Origin: Sporosarcina sp.
GTDB taxonomy: Bacteria > Bacillota > Bacilli > Bacillales_A > Planococcaceae
Assembly: GCF_029257255.1 (NCBI RefSeq)
Contig: NZ_JARICI010000050.1
Location: forward strand, 32,593-96,592
DNA length: 64,000 nucleotides
Direction of reading: 5' to 3'
Part shown: positions 57,389 to 64,000 of the stretch, in pieces
Position numbering within the stretch: position 1 is the stretch's first letter
Layout: the number at the start of each line of letters is the position of its first letter
The notes under the pieces: generated by a model
Databases searched by the model: none
Told to the model about the DNA's origin: nothing
What the model saw: the letters and a program-made list of their open reading frames with translations, nothing else
Program-made: the position numbers and the translations under genes

Positions 57389-57417
57389 ATCATATCTTGT
57401 ATATAGCTAAAGGTCAA
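57389..57417 (-). promoter_or_regulatory. Sigma-A promoter of ilvD
   Basis: On the minus strand TTGACC and TATGAT are separated by 17 nt, about 105 nt before the ilvD ATG. The rest of the gap up to 57723 is AT-rich with no gene. Confidence 0.75.
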
Positions 57418-57723
57418 CTGTATTTTTAAACTTTTTACTCAATTGCGACTAACAGAAAACTGGTGAATACGCTTACACACGCGCAACATCGCGATATATT
57501 GCATATCGTCATATTTAAATTTTTTTTTATTTTCTATGAATTACATGAAGACTTTATTAAACAACTCTTAAAAGTTCATACTTTAATTCAGTTTTGCAGT
57601 ACCTCTTACTTCTAGTAGATGTAAACTATTATTCAGAAAACTCTTCGACACTTTTCGACAACCGCAGTTCTGTTTATAACTATATGCACATCTTCCACTA
57701 GACTAGTAGTGAGTTTTGTTCAC

Positions 57724-57768
57724 CTATTCACAAAATACTAACAACTTATCCACTTGCGTTGTGGATAT
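57724..57768. promoter_or_regulatory. Cluster of three DnaA-box-like sites upstream of sda
   Basis: CTATTCACA (57724-57732), TTATCCACT (57746-57754) and, reversed, TGTGGATAT (57760-57768) each match TTATNCACA at 8 of 9 positions within 45 nt. They end 9 nt before the sda -35. In B. subtilis sda is controlled by DnaA, so this is very likely the equivalent control region. Confidence 0.75.
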
Positions 57769-57777
57769 CACGAACGG

Positions 57778-57806
57778 TTGTTCTTTTTTGATTACTCTGG
57801 TAAAAT
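57778..57806 (+). promoter_or_regulatory. Sigma-A promoter of sda
   Basis: TTGTTC and TAAAAT with 17-nt spacing, the -10 preceded by TGG; about 70 nt before the sda ATG. Confidence 0.7.
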
Positions 57807-57876
57807 CATAATTAACATCTTGAGAGTATATGCAGCTTGGAGGACTTCTATTCATTTAAGGGGAGGCGATTCTATT

Positions 57877-58008
57877 ATGCTTCAATTGTCGGATCAATTA
57901 TTGCTTTATTCATACCAACAGGCTCAGAGACTTAAGCTGAGTCAAGAATTCATTGTAATGCTTGAAAGAGAGATACAGAAGCGCTCCTTAAAATTGTCAC
58001 GCCTCTGA
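57877..58008 (+). CDS. sda: Sporulation checkpoint inhibitor Sda
   Basis: 43-residue protein that in B. subtilis binds KinA/KinB and blocks phosphorelay signalling when replication is disturbed. The pattern LSDQLLLYSYQQAQRLKL and FIVMLEREIQKRSL matches Sda's helical hairpin (LSDELL..SY..A....L...FI..EI..RSL). GGGGAGG lies 10 nt before this ATG; the longer open frame upstream has no ribosome site. Single gene with a terminator. Its presence indicates an endospore-forming host with a KinA-type phosphorelay. Confidence 0.9.
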   Translation: MLQLSDQLLLYSYQQAQRLKLSQEFIVMLEREIQKRSLKLSRL

Positions 58009-58035
58009 CGCTCGTCATCTCTCTTCTATTTTAAT

Positions 58036-58077
58036 TAAGGACTGTTCTGTACATGCGCAGATCAGTCCTTTTTTTAT
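58036..58077 (+). terminator. Terminator of sda
   Basis: AAGGACTG / CAGTCCTT stem followed by TTTTTTT. The following stretch up to 58362 has no gene; it holds the promoter of the deacetylase gene, which I could not place with confidence. Confidence 0.75.
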
Positions 58078-58362
58078 CGCTTTTACATTCTACTATTATG
58101 GTCATTCATCAGAAACTGTTGTTGCAGTCTATCTATTACGTATTGTTAAAAGTTTGATGCGGTTTTGCCACGCTTCGGTGCTGGCATGAATCACACTGGC
58201 AAGCACATACTTTCATGATTAGCCTCCATTATTCTGATCTATTTTTATCCGGGCGCTTTCATTCACAATAACTGCAAGACTTTCATCATAAATCATCTTG
58301 CTTTCCTGCTTGCGACAACTTACTATTAAAAAAGTGCATACAGAATAGGAGACATACATCAA

Positions 58363-59517
58363 ATGAAGAAGTTATTAGTATTGGCTGTATTTTTTTGCAG
58401 CTGTTTTTTAGCCGCTCCCCTCACGCAAGCAGCTGACAATCATGTAGTGAAAGTTGCTGCTGCAACCCCTGTGTTTAAAGATACCAAAAAAATCGCTGTT
58501 TTTTCTAAAGGCTCATTTCATACGGTAACAAGGTCCGACCAACGTTTTTATTACTCCAAAATTGGCGACCTGGAAGTGAAGTTTTCAAAACAATACGCTC
58601 ACATAGTACTTCAGGACGCAAATCAGCTAAAAAGTGCTAACCCGGTTCGTATTGTTACGAAAAAACATCTACCGGTTTATTCAAAGCCTTCCGTAAAAGC
58701 AGTTCAACTCGGTCACATTCAGTCAAAACAGACTCTCTTTGTTCAGAGGCTGAAAGGTGATTTTTATCCAGTTATTTTTGGAGGTAAAACAGGTTACATC
58801 TATAGAAAAGATATTGATGTTCAAAAAGGGCTACCCGTCATCATGTATCATGATCTCGTGAAAAATAAAAAGGGAGATAACGTATCCGTCCTGGAAGTAA
58901 GTAAATTTAAAGAGCAAATGAACTATTTAAAAGTCAATGGATGGCGCACAATCACGCCTGAAGAAATGACGCTATGGCTGCAAAAGAAAATAAAGCTTCC
59001 AGAAAAATCCGTTTTGATTACGTTTGACGATGGCTATTCTTCTACCGCGGATTTAGCCTATCCAATACTTAAAGCAAACAAATTTAAAGCAACTGCCTTT
59101 TTGATTGCCAGTCGGATTAACCGCATTGGCTATTTGACTGAGCAACAGATTCAGGCAACACAGGATGTCATTTCGTATCAGAACCATACGTACGATTTAC
59201 ATGGATTTAACTCAATGACAGGACTGGCATTGTTGGAATACACACCTAGATTAATGATTTACGAAGACATTCTGAAAGCCAGCCAAACGATACAGCAAAT
59301 CGTTCCAGAGCAACCGGCAGTTACTGCCCTAGCGTATCCCTATGGACTCCGAAATGTGGAAACACTGCGTGCCAGTAAAGTAGCGGGTATTAAAACTGGC
59401 TACACCATCACGGAGGGCAATGTGTTCCAAGGCGACTCCCCTTTTCATCTGAATCGACAACGTGTTCATTCCGGTATGTCACTGAAAGACTTTGAAAAGA
59501 AATTAATTGGTCAATAA
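58363..59517 (+). CDS. Secreted polysaccharide deacetylase with SH3-like domain
   Basis: 384-residue exported protein. The signal peptide ends TQAAD. An SH3-like region (about residues 85-165; NPVRIVTKKHLPVYSKPSVKAVQLG, GKTGYIYRKDI) precedes a carbohydrate esterase family 4 (NodB) domain. Motifs are VIMYHDLV, VLITFDDGYSSTADLAYPIL with the catalytic and metal Asp pair, and NHTYDLHG with metal histidines. Likely substrates are peptidoglycan GlcNAc/MurNAc or an exopolysaccharide. Single gene; AGGAGA precedes the ATG. Confidence 0.87.
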   Translation: MKKLLVLAVFFCSCFLAAPLTQAADNHVVKVAAATPVFKDTKKIAVFSKGSFHTVTRSDQRFYYSKIGDLEVKFSKQYAHIVLQDANQLKSANPVRIVTKKHLPVYSKPSVKAVQLGHIQSKQTLFVQRLKGDFYPVIFGGKTGYIYRKDIDVQKGLPVIMYHDLVKNKKGDNVSVLEVSKFKEQMNYLKVNGWRTITPEEMTLWLQKKIKLPEKSVLITFDDGYSSTADLAYPILKANKFKATAFLIASRINRIGYLTEQQIQATQDVISYQNHTYDLHGFNSMTGLALLEYTPRLMIYEDILKASQTIQQIVPEQPAVTALAYPYGLRNVETLRASKVAGIKTGYTITEGNVFQGDSPFHLNRQRVHSGMSLKDFEKKLIGQ

Positions 59518-59558
59518 AAAAGGAACGTTCGCATGAATAGCGGACGTTCCTTTTTTTA
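59513..59558. terminator. Bidirectional terminator after the deacetylase gene
   Basis: AAAAAGGAACGTTCGC / GCGGACGTTCCTTTTTT stem between converging genes. Confidence 0.85.
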
Positions 59559-59870
59559 TGATAATGCTTTTAAACCGACAACTCCCACAACGATAAGCGC
59601 CAGACTCGCTACGCGGCCTGCACTTTTAGACTCGCCGAAGAAAACCATGTTGATCAATACAGCGCCTGCAGTACCTATTCCAATCCAAACTGCATATGCC
59701 GTGCTCACTTGAAGAAACTTGAAAGAGTTGTAAAGGAAGAAGAACGCTATTCCAAAGCCGCTATAATACATTAAGCCCATGGCAAGACTCTTGTTCTCAC
59801 TAAATTTCTTCAGTCCGATTACGCCGACAAACTCACTTAGAGCTGCCAAGAACACCAGTAGCCATCCCAT
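59556..59870 (-). CDS. SMR family transporter, second subunit of a pair
   Basis: 104 residues, four membrane helices, small multidrug resistance family. Seen are the membrane Glu in AALSEFVGVIGLKKF, TAYAVWIGIGTAGAVLINMVFFGES and VVGVVGLKAL. It overlaps the upstream SMR gene by 38 nt and has its own GGAGTGGAG site. Paired SMR genes work as heterodimers with opposite topology (YkkCD, EbrAB, YvdRS type); the substrate may be quaternary cations or guanidinium-like compounds. Confidence 0.88.
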   Translation of the reverse strand: MGWLLVFLAALSEFVGVIGLKKFSENKSLAMGLMYYSGFGIAFFFLYNSFKFLQVSTAYAVWIGIGTAGAVLINMVFFGESKSAGRVASLALIVVGVVGLKALS

Positions 59871-60219
59871 CCTTCTCCACTCCTTTCGATGCTTTCTTCT
59901 CGTCTAAGCCATCCGCTATCTTCAAACCTGCCACGCCGATCACCAACAGGAAGATAAAAAAGATTTTCCCCAAGCTGATATGCTCCCCAAAAAACAATAC
60001 GTCCATTAACGAGGTACCGACTGTTCCGATTCCTGCAAACACGGCGTAAACCGTTCCGGTCGGCAGTCTTTCGCATGCCTTCGTTAAGAAATGAAAATCG
60101 ACAAATATAAAGCCGACAATAAAAATCCAATGCCACCATTGGTTAGCTGTATTAAATCCAAAAATCCAGACTAATTCAAAGAAGCTGGTAAGCGCTACAT
60201 AAATCCACGCTTTATTCAT
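59833..60219 (-). CDS. SMR family transporter, first subunit of a pair
   Basis: 128 residues: four membrane helices followed by a 26-residue charged tail (KIADGLDEKKASKGVEKDG...) that lies where the next gene begins. The functional Glu is in ALTSFFELVWIFGFN; TGTVYAVFAGIGTVGTSLMDVLFFGE is the family signature. The tail is longer than usual and may simply result from the overlap with the partner gene. The TetR gene lies upstream on the same strand, 160 nt away. Confidence 0.88.
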   Translation of the reverse strand: MNKAWIYVALTSFFELVWIFGFNTANQWWHWIFIVGFIFVDFHFLTKACERLPTGTVYAVFAGIGTVGTSLMDVLFFGEHISLGKIFFIFLLVIGVAGLKIADGLDEKKASKGVEKDGMATGVLGSSK

Positions 60220-60253
60220 AAAAATCCCTCCGTGTTTCTTTCGTTACATCATA

Positions 60254-60271
60254 TTGACTGATTGTCATTCA
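60254..60271 (-). promoter_or_regulatory. Candidate TetR operator before the SMR pair
   Basis: TGAATGACAATCAGTCAA on the minus strand is a near-palindrome (TGAATGA / TCAGTCA) like known TetR-family operators with TGAATGA half sites. It lies 35 nt before the first SMR ATG and next to a -10-like TAAAAT. Confidence 0.55.
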
Positions 60272-60380
60272 TTTTACTACAAAATGATAACTTTTGCTAC
60301 TAAAAACTTCTAATATGTTCTGTTATTTTATGAAATACAGCAGAGGAAGGAGCGCGTGATTGTTCACTCCCTCCTCCTAC

Positions 60381-60965
60381 TTAACTATTCACCGTTTGAA
60401 ATTGAAGTGCATAAGTCAAAAAGTCTAAAACTTCTTCTTTTTGCCGGTCTGCTTCCCCTTCATCGTGATGGGCATAGAGAAAGACTTGCTCTGCAGTCGA
60501 TTCTATGAGCCCAATAAGAATTTTCGCTGTCCGGTCCGGCTTGATGGACTGCCGTACCGCCCCTTCTAATTTTGCAGCCTCTAACTTTGCACTGATCCAT
60601 TCGTAGAAAGGCGCGTATACCGTTTCCCATTCACGAATATGTTCTGTAGAAGCCAATCCTGAATAGATAACGGCTAATATTTCGTAGTATTCTTTATTCA
60701 CTTCATATATTGCATCTACAATCTGTTCGAACTGTTTTGAATAGGAAGCTTGATCATCCACTGTTTGCTTGACGATCTCCATCGTCTTTGCCACCATTAC
60801 TTCCGCAATAGCAGGCATCAAAGACAGTTTAGATGGAAAGTATAAATAAAAAGTTCCCTGTGCAATCCCTGCCCGTTTGACAATATCCGAGATTTTCGTC
60901 TTCTCTATGCCTTGCTCTTTAAAAACTTCAATAGCAGATTGAACAATCGCTGTTTTTTTCCCCAT
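60381..60965 (-). CDS. TetR/AcrR family repressor
   Basis: 194-residue regulator. The N-terminal helix-turn-helix is KTKISDIVKRAGIAQGTFYLYFPSKLSLM; the C-terminal ligand domain (about residues 75-190) resembles the YxaF/RutR-like Bacillus group. The ATG at MGKKTAIVQS with GGGAAG before it is preferred over a GTG four codons upstream. It is upstream of the SMR efflux genes on the same strand, so it most likely represses them and releases on ligand binding. Confidence 0.87.
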   Translation of the reverse strand: MGKKTAIVQSAIEVFKEQGIEKTKISDIVKRAGIAQGTFYLYFPSKLSLMPAIAEVMVAKTMEIVKQTVDDQASYSKQFEQIVDAIYEVNKEYYEILAVIYSGLASTEHIREWETVYAPFYEWISAKLEAAKLEGAVRQSIKPDRTAKILIGLIESTAEQVFLYAHHDEGEADRQKEEVLDFLTYALQFQTVNS

Positions 60966-61002
60966 TGTACTTCCCACGCTCTCTGTCTATAAGATTTGTA
61001 AT

Positions 61003-61031
61003 AGTATATCCTAAACATTCTTTTCTGACAA
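61003..61031 (-). promoter_or_regulatory. Sigma-A promoter of the tetR gene
   Basis: TTGTCA and TATACT on the minus strand with 17-nt spacing, about 35 nt before the start codon. Confidence 0.7.
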
Positions 61032-61099
61032 ATCGTTCAAATTATCAGCTTTATTCTTCAATTGCAGCAACTATTTCTTGAATTATTCAAAAAACTCTA

Positions 61100-61128
61100 T
61101 TGACAAGTGACTGCTATTCATTTAATGT
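61100..61128 (+). promoter_or_regulatory. Orphan sigma-A-like promoter facing the permease remnant
   Basis: TTGACA and TAATGT with 17-nt spacing on the plus strand. No intact plus-strand gene follows; it points at the decayed permease end at 61291. Confidence 0.45.
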
Positions 61129-61290
61129 TTGTACACAAGAGATCAAGCGTCACCAATATGTCACATTTTAAGATTTGCACACACATGGGCTATATTCATC
61201 TTTATTTAGTTTAGCACATTAGACCGGCAATTTTGAAGTATAAATGAAAACGCTTACTCTTTCTGATTTTTGTAAATTGGTGACTGATAA

Positions 61291-61470
61291 TCAAAGACTG
61301 AATATCAGAACGATGGGTATTTATTTACGATTTTCTGCCAGATCCCTTTCATTAATACGGAGATTTATCAGGGACCACTTTCTAAAGCAATGGCTGGTAT
61401 GGATATTGCATGGATTGTCGAAATCATTATCTCCTTCGTTTTCTACACAGCTTTAGTGAAATTAATCTAA
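61291..61470 (+). pseudogene. C-terminal remnant of an NCS1-family (purine/cytosine/allantoin) permease
   Basis: A short open frame without start ends GYLFTIFCQIPFINTEIYQG then GPLSKAMAGMDIAWIVEII and a last hydrophobic stretch before the stop. This fits the last two helices of NCS1 permeases, whose ends have the pattern QIPF..T..Y.GP.AKA.GG.D.SWIVG. The preceding stop codons and lack of the other 400 residues show that only a fragment remains. A terminator lies about 130 nt further on. Confidence 0.65.
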
Positions 61471-61521
61471 CGTACACCGTTGAAGAAAACTGCAACGTCA
61501 GCACCTGTCAGCAGTTTAGAT

Positions 61522-61556
61522 TAAAAAAGCCATCATCCGGTTACGCCCGGGTGATG
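61522..61556 (-). terminator. Terminator of the small lipoprotein gene
   Basis: On the minus strand CATCACCCGG pairs with CCGGATGATG (one mismatch) and is followed by CTTTTTTAA. It lies about 100 nt after the gene. Confidence 0.6.
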
Positions 61557-61600
61557 ACTGCTGTATCGTTCATGACCAGAACGCACACTATGATCTTATC

Positions 61601-61633
61601 ACATTGCAGGGTATTTCCCCTGCAATGTTTTTA
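61601..61633 (+). terminator. Plus-strand terminator, probably of the lost permease gene
   Basis: ACATTGCAGGG / CCCTGCAATGT, perfect 11-bp arms, then TTTTAATT. Confidence 0.6.
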
Positions 61634-61656
61634 ATTATGATGAAAGCAGCTGTCAG

Positions 61657-61971
61657 TTACTTTTTGGCAGCTTCTTTCATTTCTTGAACAAAAGTTTCAC
61701 CGTTCTTACGTGCTTGGATATCTATATTGTGTTCTGGATATTCTTTTTCAATACGATCGTAGAATTTCTTCGCAATTTCTTTGGAGAATTCTTCCTTCAG
61801 ATCTTCATCTGAGGACGTCGTATCTGATTTATCAACTACATCTGGTGATTTGTCTTCAGCTGGTTCGGTTTGTTTTTGATCTGCTTTCTTTTCTTCTTCG
61901 GAATCTCCACTGCAAGCTCCTAATAATAGAAGAGATAAACCAAGCGGTGCCATCAAATGTCTTTTCTTCAT
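61657..61971 (-). CDS. Small acidic lipoprotein of unknown function
   Basis: 104-residue predicted lipoprotein. The signal peptide MKKRHLMAPLGLSLLLLGACSG contains the lipobox LLGA-C, so the mature protein would be lipid-anchored at Cys. The rest is Glu/Asp/Lys-rich with a low-complexity linker (EEEKKADQKQTEPAEDKSPDV) and a helical C-terminal part (LKEEFSKEIAKKFYDRIEKE). The ATG chosen is the one giving the lipoprotein signal; a 40-codon longer frame has no ribosome site. I do not recognise a family with certainty. Confidence 0.7.
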   Translation of the reverse strand: MKKRHLMAPLGLSLLLLGACSGDSEEEKKADQKQTEPAEDKSPDVVDKSDTTSSDEDLKEEFSKEIAKKFYDRIEKEYPEHNIDIQARKNGETFVQEMKEAAKK

Positions 61972-62202
61972 TATAAAACCGACCCTTTTTGTAATAAAAT
62001 CTAAAGTTACTTTATCATGTATGTAAAACGCTGACAAATAATTCTGCAGTTCAGCTGATTGTATAAGAATACTTAGACGGCTTTCTCTCAATATAACAAT
62101 TAGGGGTTTGTAAATAAAGAAAAGACAAAAATCTTTTTCACTTATAGTTTCATCAAGTATTGGTTGTTCATTTTAAAGATCATATTTCCCTGTATCCTTC
62201 GG

Positions 62203-62227
62203 GTTTTCATATCTCACATGGGGGTAT
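62203..62227 (+). promoter_or_regulatory. Sigma-B-type promoter of the general stress gene
   Basis: GTTTTC and GGGTAT separated by 13 nt match the sigma-B consensus (GTTTAA-N12-14-GGGTAT) closely, 47 nt before the ATG. Confidence 0.7.
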
Positions 62228-62273
62228 TATATCTATACCACCAATCAGAAGAAAATTAGAGGAGGCAATACAA

Positions 62274-62954
62274 ATGAATGAATTGAATAACAAGACATTT
62301 ATAGGTGTGTATTATGACAATTCTGACCTTCTCGACAAGATAGAGGAACTGAAGCTAACAGGCTATCTTGACGATAATATTTATGTGATTGCAAAAAACG
62401 AAGTCGATGTAAGTATTCTCCGCAGTCAAACAGCAGCTGACGTACATTCGGCATTCGAATCGTGGACAGACCGTTTCATCGGTTTAATGTCCGGAGAAAA
62501 TAAAGTTAGACAAATGATGCATGATGTCGGAATAGCCGAAGAGGAGATTACTAGATATTACGAAGAAGTACAGCATGGCGGAATGTTATTATACGTGGAT
62601 GAAGGATGGGCTTACAGTGTCTATTCGAAAAACGAACCATTCTATACAGACAGATTGTCCCCTGCTGCTTCCAAACCACCAACTGATCCAGACCGAAGAA
62701 CAGATTCATTCATGCGGGATGAAGTTACTCCCACTGCCATTACTCAAAAGGTACAGAACTTTAATGAGACCGAACCTTCATATGGCGGATATGAACCTTT
62801 GAATAACCCCGTCCCTCCTGAAATATCGGCTTCAGATATACAGGATGTAAATATGGAGTATCCAGATGAGCCAGTGATTGCAGAGAATGAAATCACCCGC
62901 GATGGTTCATATTCTATCATTACAGATTCTCCAAATGAATTTCCAAGAGGATAA
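62274..62954 (+). CDS. General stress protein, YflT/17M-like N-terminal domain
   Basis: 226-residue cytosolic protein. The N-terminal 110 residues (TFIGVYYDNSDLLDKIEELKLTGYLDDNIYVIAKNEVDV, then a helical MMHDVGIAEEEITRYYEEVQHGGMLLYVD) match heat- and sigma-B-induced YflT-type proteins. The C-terminal half is a Pro/Asp/Glu-rich tail, probably unstructured. The ATG preceded by GAGGAGG is used; a longer frame runs upstream through the promoter and is not real. The sigma-B-like promoter agrees with the family. Confidence 0.78.
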   Translation: MNELNNKTFIGVYYDNSDLLDKIEELKLTGYLDDNIYVIAKNEVDVSILRSQTAADVHSAFESWTDRFIGLMSGENKVRQMMHDVGIAEEEITRYYEEVQHGGMLLYVDEGWAYSVYSKNEPFYTDRLSPAASKPPTDPDRRTDSFMRDEVTPTAITQKVQNFNETEPSYGGYEPLNNPVPPEISASDIQDVNMEYPDEPVIAENEITRDGSYSIITDSPNEFPRG

Positions 62955-62969
62955 AATTATACTCTTTCA

Positions 62970-63003
62970 ATTAGCTGTCTCAAAAAGAGGCGGCTGATTT
63001 TCT
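62970..63003 (+). terminator. Terminator of the general stress gene
   Basis: AGCTGTCTC / GAGGCGGCT stem with wobble pairs and an A5 loop, followed by GATTTTCTT. Confidence 0.6.
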
Positions 63004-63006
63004 TAT

Positions 63007-63023
63007 ATTACAATCCCGTTACA
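63007..63023 (-). promoter_or_regulatory. WalR-like box in reverse orientation
   Basis: ATTACA-N5-GTTACA, that is TGTAAC-N5-TGTAAT on the minus strand, about 120 nt before the SH3-NlpC/P60 gene. Orientation is opposite to the two other boxes in this window, so its function is uncertain. Confidence 0.35.
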
Positions 63024-63143
63024 AGATTACAACTCTGTAACCCCTTCTTAATCATAACGTAATGTTTAGAATCTCTATGTCGTGTAATATGTATCTTGCA
63101 GCTAGAGAGAGACATACCTACATTATTCCGAAGGAGAATCAGA

Positions 63144-63824
63144 ATGAAGAAGTTTTTTTGTTCAATGTTAATGGCAGCGGTAATGATTACGGGGTTCACG
63201 GGTGTAAGTGCTGATGCCGCAAGTAAAGCAACAGCCAAAAGTGGTACATACATAACAGTTTACAATTCAAATGTCCGAGCAGATGCCGGAACTAACAACA
63301 GAATAGTTTTCACATTAAAAAAAGGTACTCGAGTACAATTAACTCACCAAAAAAAAGCCGGTTCACAAATGTGGTACAAAGTATTAGTCAACGGTAAAAA
63401 AGGTTATGTTCTGAGTTCACTTTTGAAAAACTCTACTACTAAACAAGTAGCAGCATCTACCTCTTCTAAAAGTGGATCAGGAGTTGTCAATACAGCCATG
63501 AATTTACGCGGCATTCCTTATCGCTTTGGCGGTACAACTACAAAAGGGTTTGATTGCAGCGGCTTTATTCAGTATTCATTCAAGAAAAATGGAAAGTCTA
63601 TTGCCCGCACAACGACTGGACAGTATCAACAGTCGGCTAAGATCTCAGCACCAAAACCAGGAGATCTTGTATTCTTCCACAATACATACCGAAAGGGAAT
63701 TTCTCACGTAGGAATTTACGTAGGTAATAATAAGTTTGTACATGCTGGTGGAAAGAAATCTGAAGTTGTCAGCTTAAGCAATCCATATTGGAAATCTAAA
63801 TTTAATAGTTTTAGAAGAATTTAA
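63144..63824 (+). CDS. SH3 - NlpC/P60 peptidoglycan endopeptidase
   Basis: 226-residue secreted wall hydrolase. The signal peptide ends SADA-A; one bacterial SH3 domain (about residues 33-90; VYNSNVRADAGTNNRIVF) precedes an NlpC/P60 domain (about 110-226) with Cys in KGFDCSGFIQYSF and His in ISHVGIYVGNN followed by FVHAGG. AAGGAGAATCAGA precedes the ATG, identical in style to the LysM-NlpC/P60 gene at 15187. An IS3-type element begins about 20 nt after its stop. Confidence 0.92.
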   Translation: MKKFFCSMLMAAVMITGFTGVSADAASKATAKSGTYITVYNSNVRADAGTNNRIVFTLKKGTRVQLTHQKKAGSQMWYKVLVNGKKGYVLSSLLKNSTTKQVAASTSSKSGSGVVNTAMNLRGIPYRFGGTTTKGFDCSGFIQYSFKKNGKSIARTTTGQYQQSAKISAPKPGDLVFFHNTYRKGISHVGIYVGNNKFVHAGGKKSEVVSLSNPYWKSKFNSFRRI

Positions 63825-63844
63825 TAAAAAAAGTACTCGATTGA

Positions 63845-64000
63845 TGTGCACCCCAAAAGTTAGAGTTATAAAATCTAACTTTTGGGGTGTTTTATTGTGG
63901 CTAAGTATAGTAATGAATTTAAGATGATGATTATTCATGAATATCTCGATGGGAAATCAGGATATAAGACATTGGCCAGAAAATATGGTGTAAAGGCTGA
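63845..64000 (+). mobile_element. Left end of an IS3-family-like insertion sequence, cut by the window edge
   Basis: The element seems to start TGTGCACCCC and has a perfect hairpin (63849-63864 / 63874-63889, 9-nt loop) followed by the start of an OrfA-type gene. The right end is outside the window, so family and length are provisional. Confidence 0.7.
63897..64000 (+). CDS. IS3-type transposase OrfA, N-terminal fragment
   Basis: Starts with GTG. The visible product AKYSNEFKMMIIHEYLDG then KSGYKTLARKYGVKA is the helix-turn-helix beginning of OrfA proteins of the IS3 (IS150-like) group, which bind the element ends. The likely ribosome site GGGGTG lies inside the 3' arm of the terminal hairpin, so transcripts entering from outside would hide it. 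Confidence 0.75.
   Translation, partial: MAKYSNEFKMMIIHEYLDGKSGYKTLARKYGVKA

Noticed and set aside
57754..57876. N-terminal extension of sda in the longest open frame
   Set aside because: It runs through the DnaA boxes and promoter and lacks a ribosome site; the ATG at 57877 has GGGGAGG and fits Sda length.
60220..60380. Guanidine riboswitch before the paired SMR genes
   Set aside because: The ACGR-type motifs and ykkC-like structure are not present; a TetR-type operator is seen instead.
62160..62273. N-terminal extension of the general stress protein
   Set aside because: It overlaps the sigma-B-type promoter; the ATG at 62274 has a GAGGAGG site.

Overview
The window looks like a chromosomal segment of a low-GC, endospore-forming member of the Bacillales. 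The gene order degU-degS-yigZ-LCP-tagO, a B. anthracis-type SecA2 with its S-layer assembly partner, many SLH-domain proteins and the two intergenic repeat families all point to the Planococcaceae, possibly Sporosarcina. That placement is inferred from content, not from a database search. No tRNA, rRNA, CRISPR array or prophage was seen. A fragment of an IS3-type element begins at the right edge.

Layout. Positions 1-8.2 kb hold degU (cut by the window edge), degS, a YigZ-family protein, an LCP cell-wall ligase, the TagO-type initiating glycosyltransferase, and SecA2 overlapping an SLAP protein. Positions 8.4-18.5 kb hold an NlpC/P60 hydrolase, nagB, a three-gene ba3-type oxidase operon whose first gene encodes only 46 residues, an EAL protein with a dead GGDEF domain, a LysM-NlpC/P60 hydrolase, an SDR and a SulP permease. 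Positions 18.5-46.6 kb are a large cell-surface region. It encodes a GT4 glycosyltransferase, six SLH-anchored proteins (three with recognisable hydrolase domains), a MurJ-like flippase, a CsaB-like pyruvyl transferase, a Wzy-like polymerase, PBP4-type DacB, an unrecognised secreted protein, and a CotH-LRR / VTC / DUF4956 module. A class V aminotransferase and isocitrate lyase with a divergent LytTR regulator sit inside this region. Positions 46.7-57.3 kb carry the branched-chain amino acid genes ilvD-[T-box]-ilvBNC-leuA-leuB-leuCD on the minus strand. Positions 57.7-64 kb carry sda under likely DnaA control, a polysaccharide deacetylase, a TetR/paired-SMR efflux unit, a decayed NCS1 permease end, a small lipoprotein, a sigma-B-type general stress protein, an SH3-NlpC/P60 hydrolase and the IS3 end.

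How the parts fit. SecA2 plus SLAP would export S-layer or SLH proteins. TagO, LCP, GT4, flippase, polymerase and pyruvyl transferase could make and attach the pyruvylated secondary wall polymer that SLH domains bind. The SLH-anchored amidase, glucosaminidase and NlpC/P60 enzymes would then work at that surface. WalR-like boxes upstream of two NlpC/P60 genes tie them to wall-stress control.

The most unusual items are: the LRR-CotH protein divergent from a VTC-DUF4956 pair; a repeat family (A) that occurs at two loci as convergent pairs around a shared 15-mer; a tandem repeat (B) whose hairpins keep a 7-nt loop while the stems change; and the placement of both repeat families inside the ilv-leu gene string.
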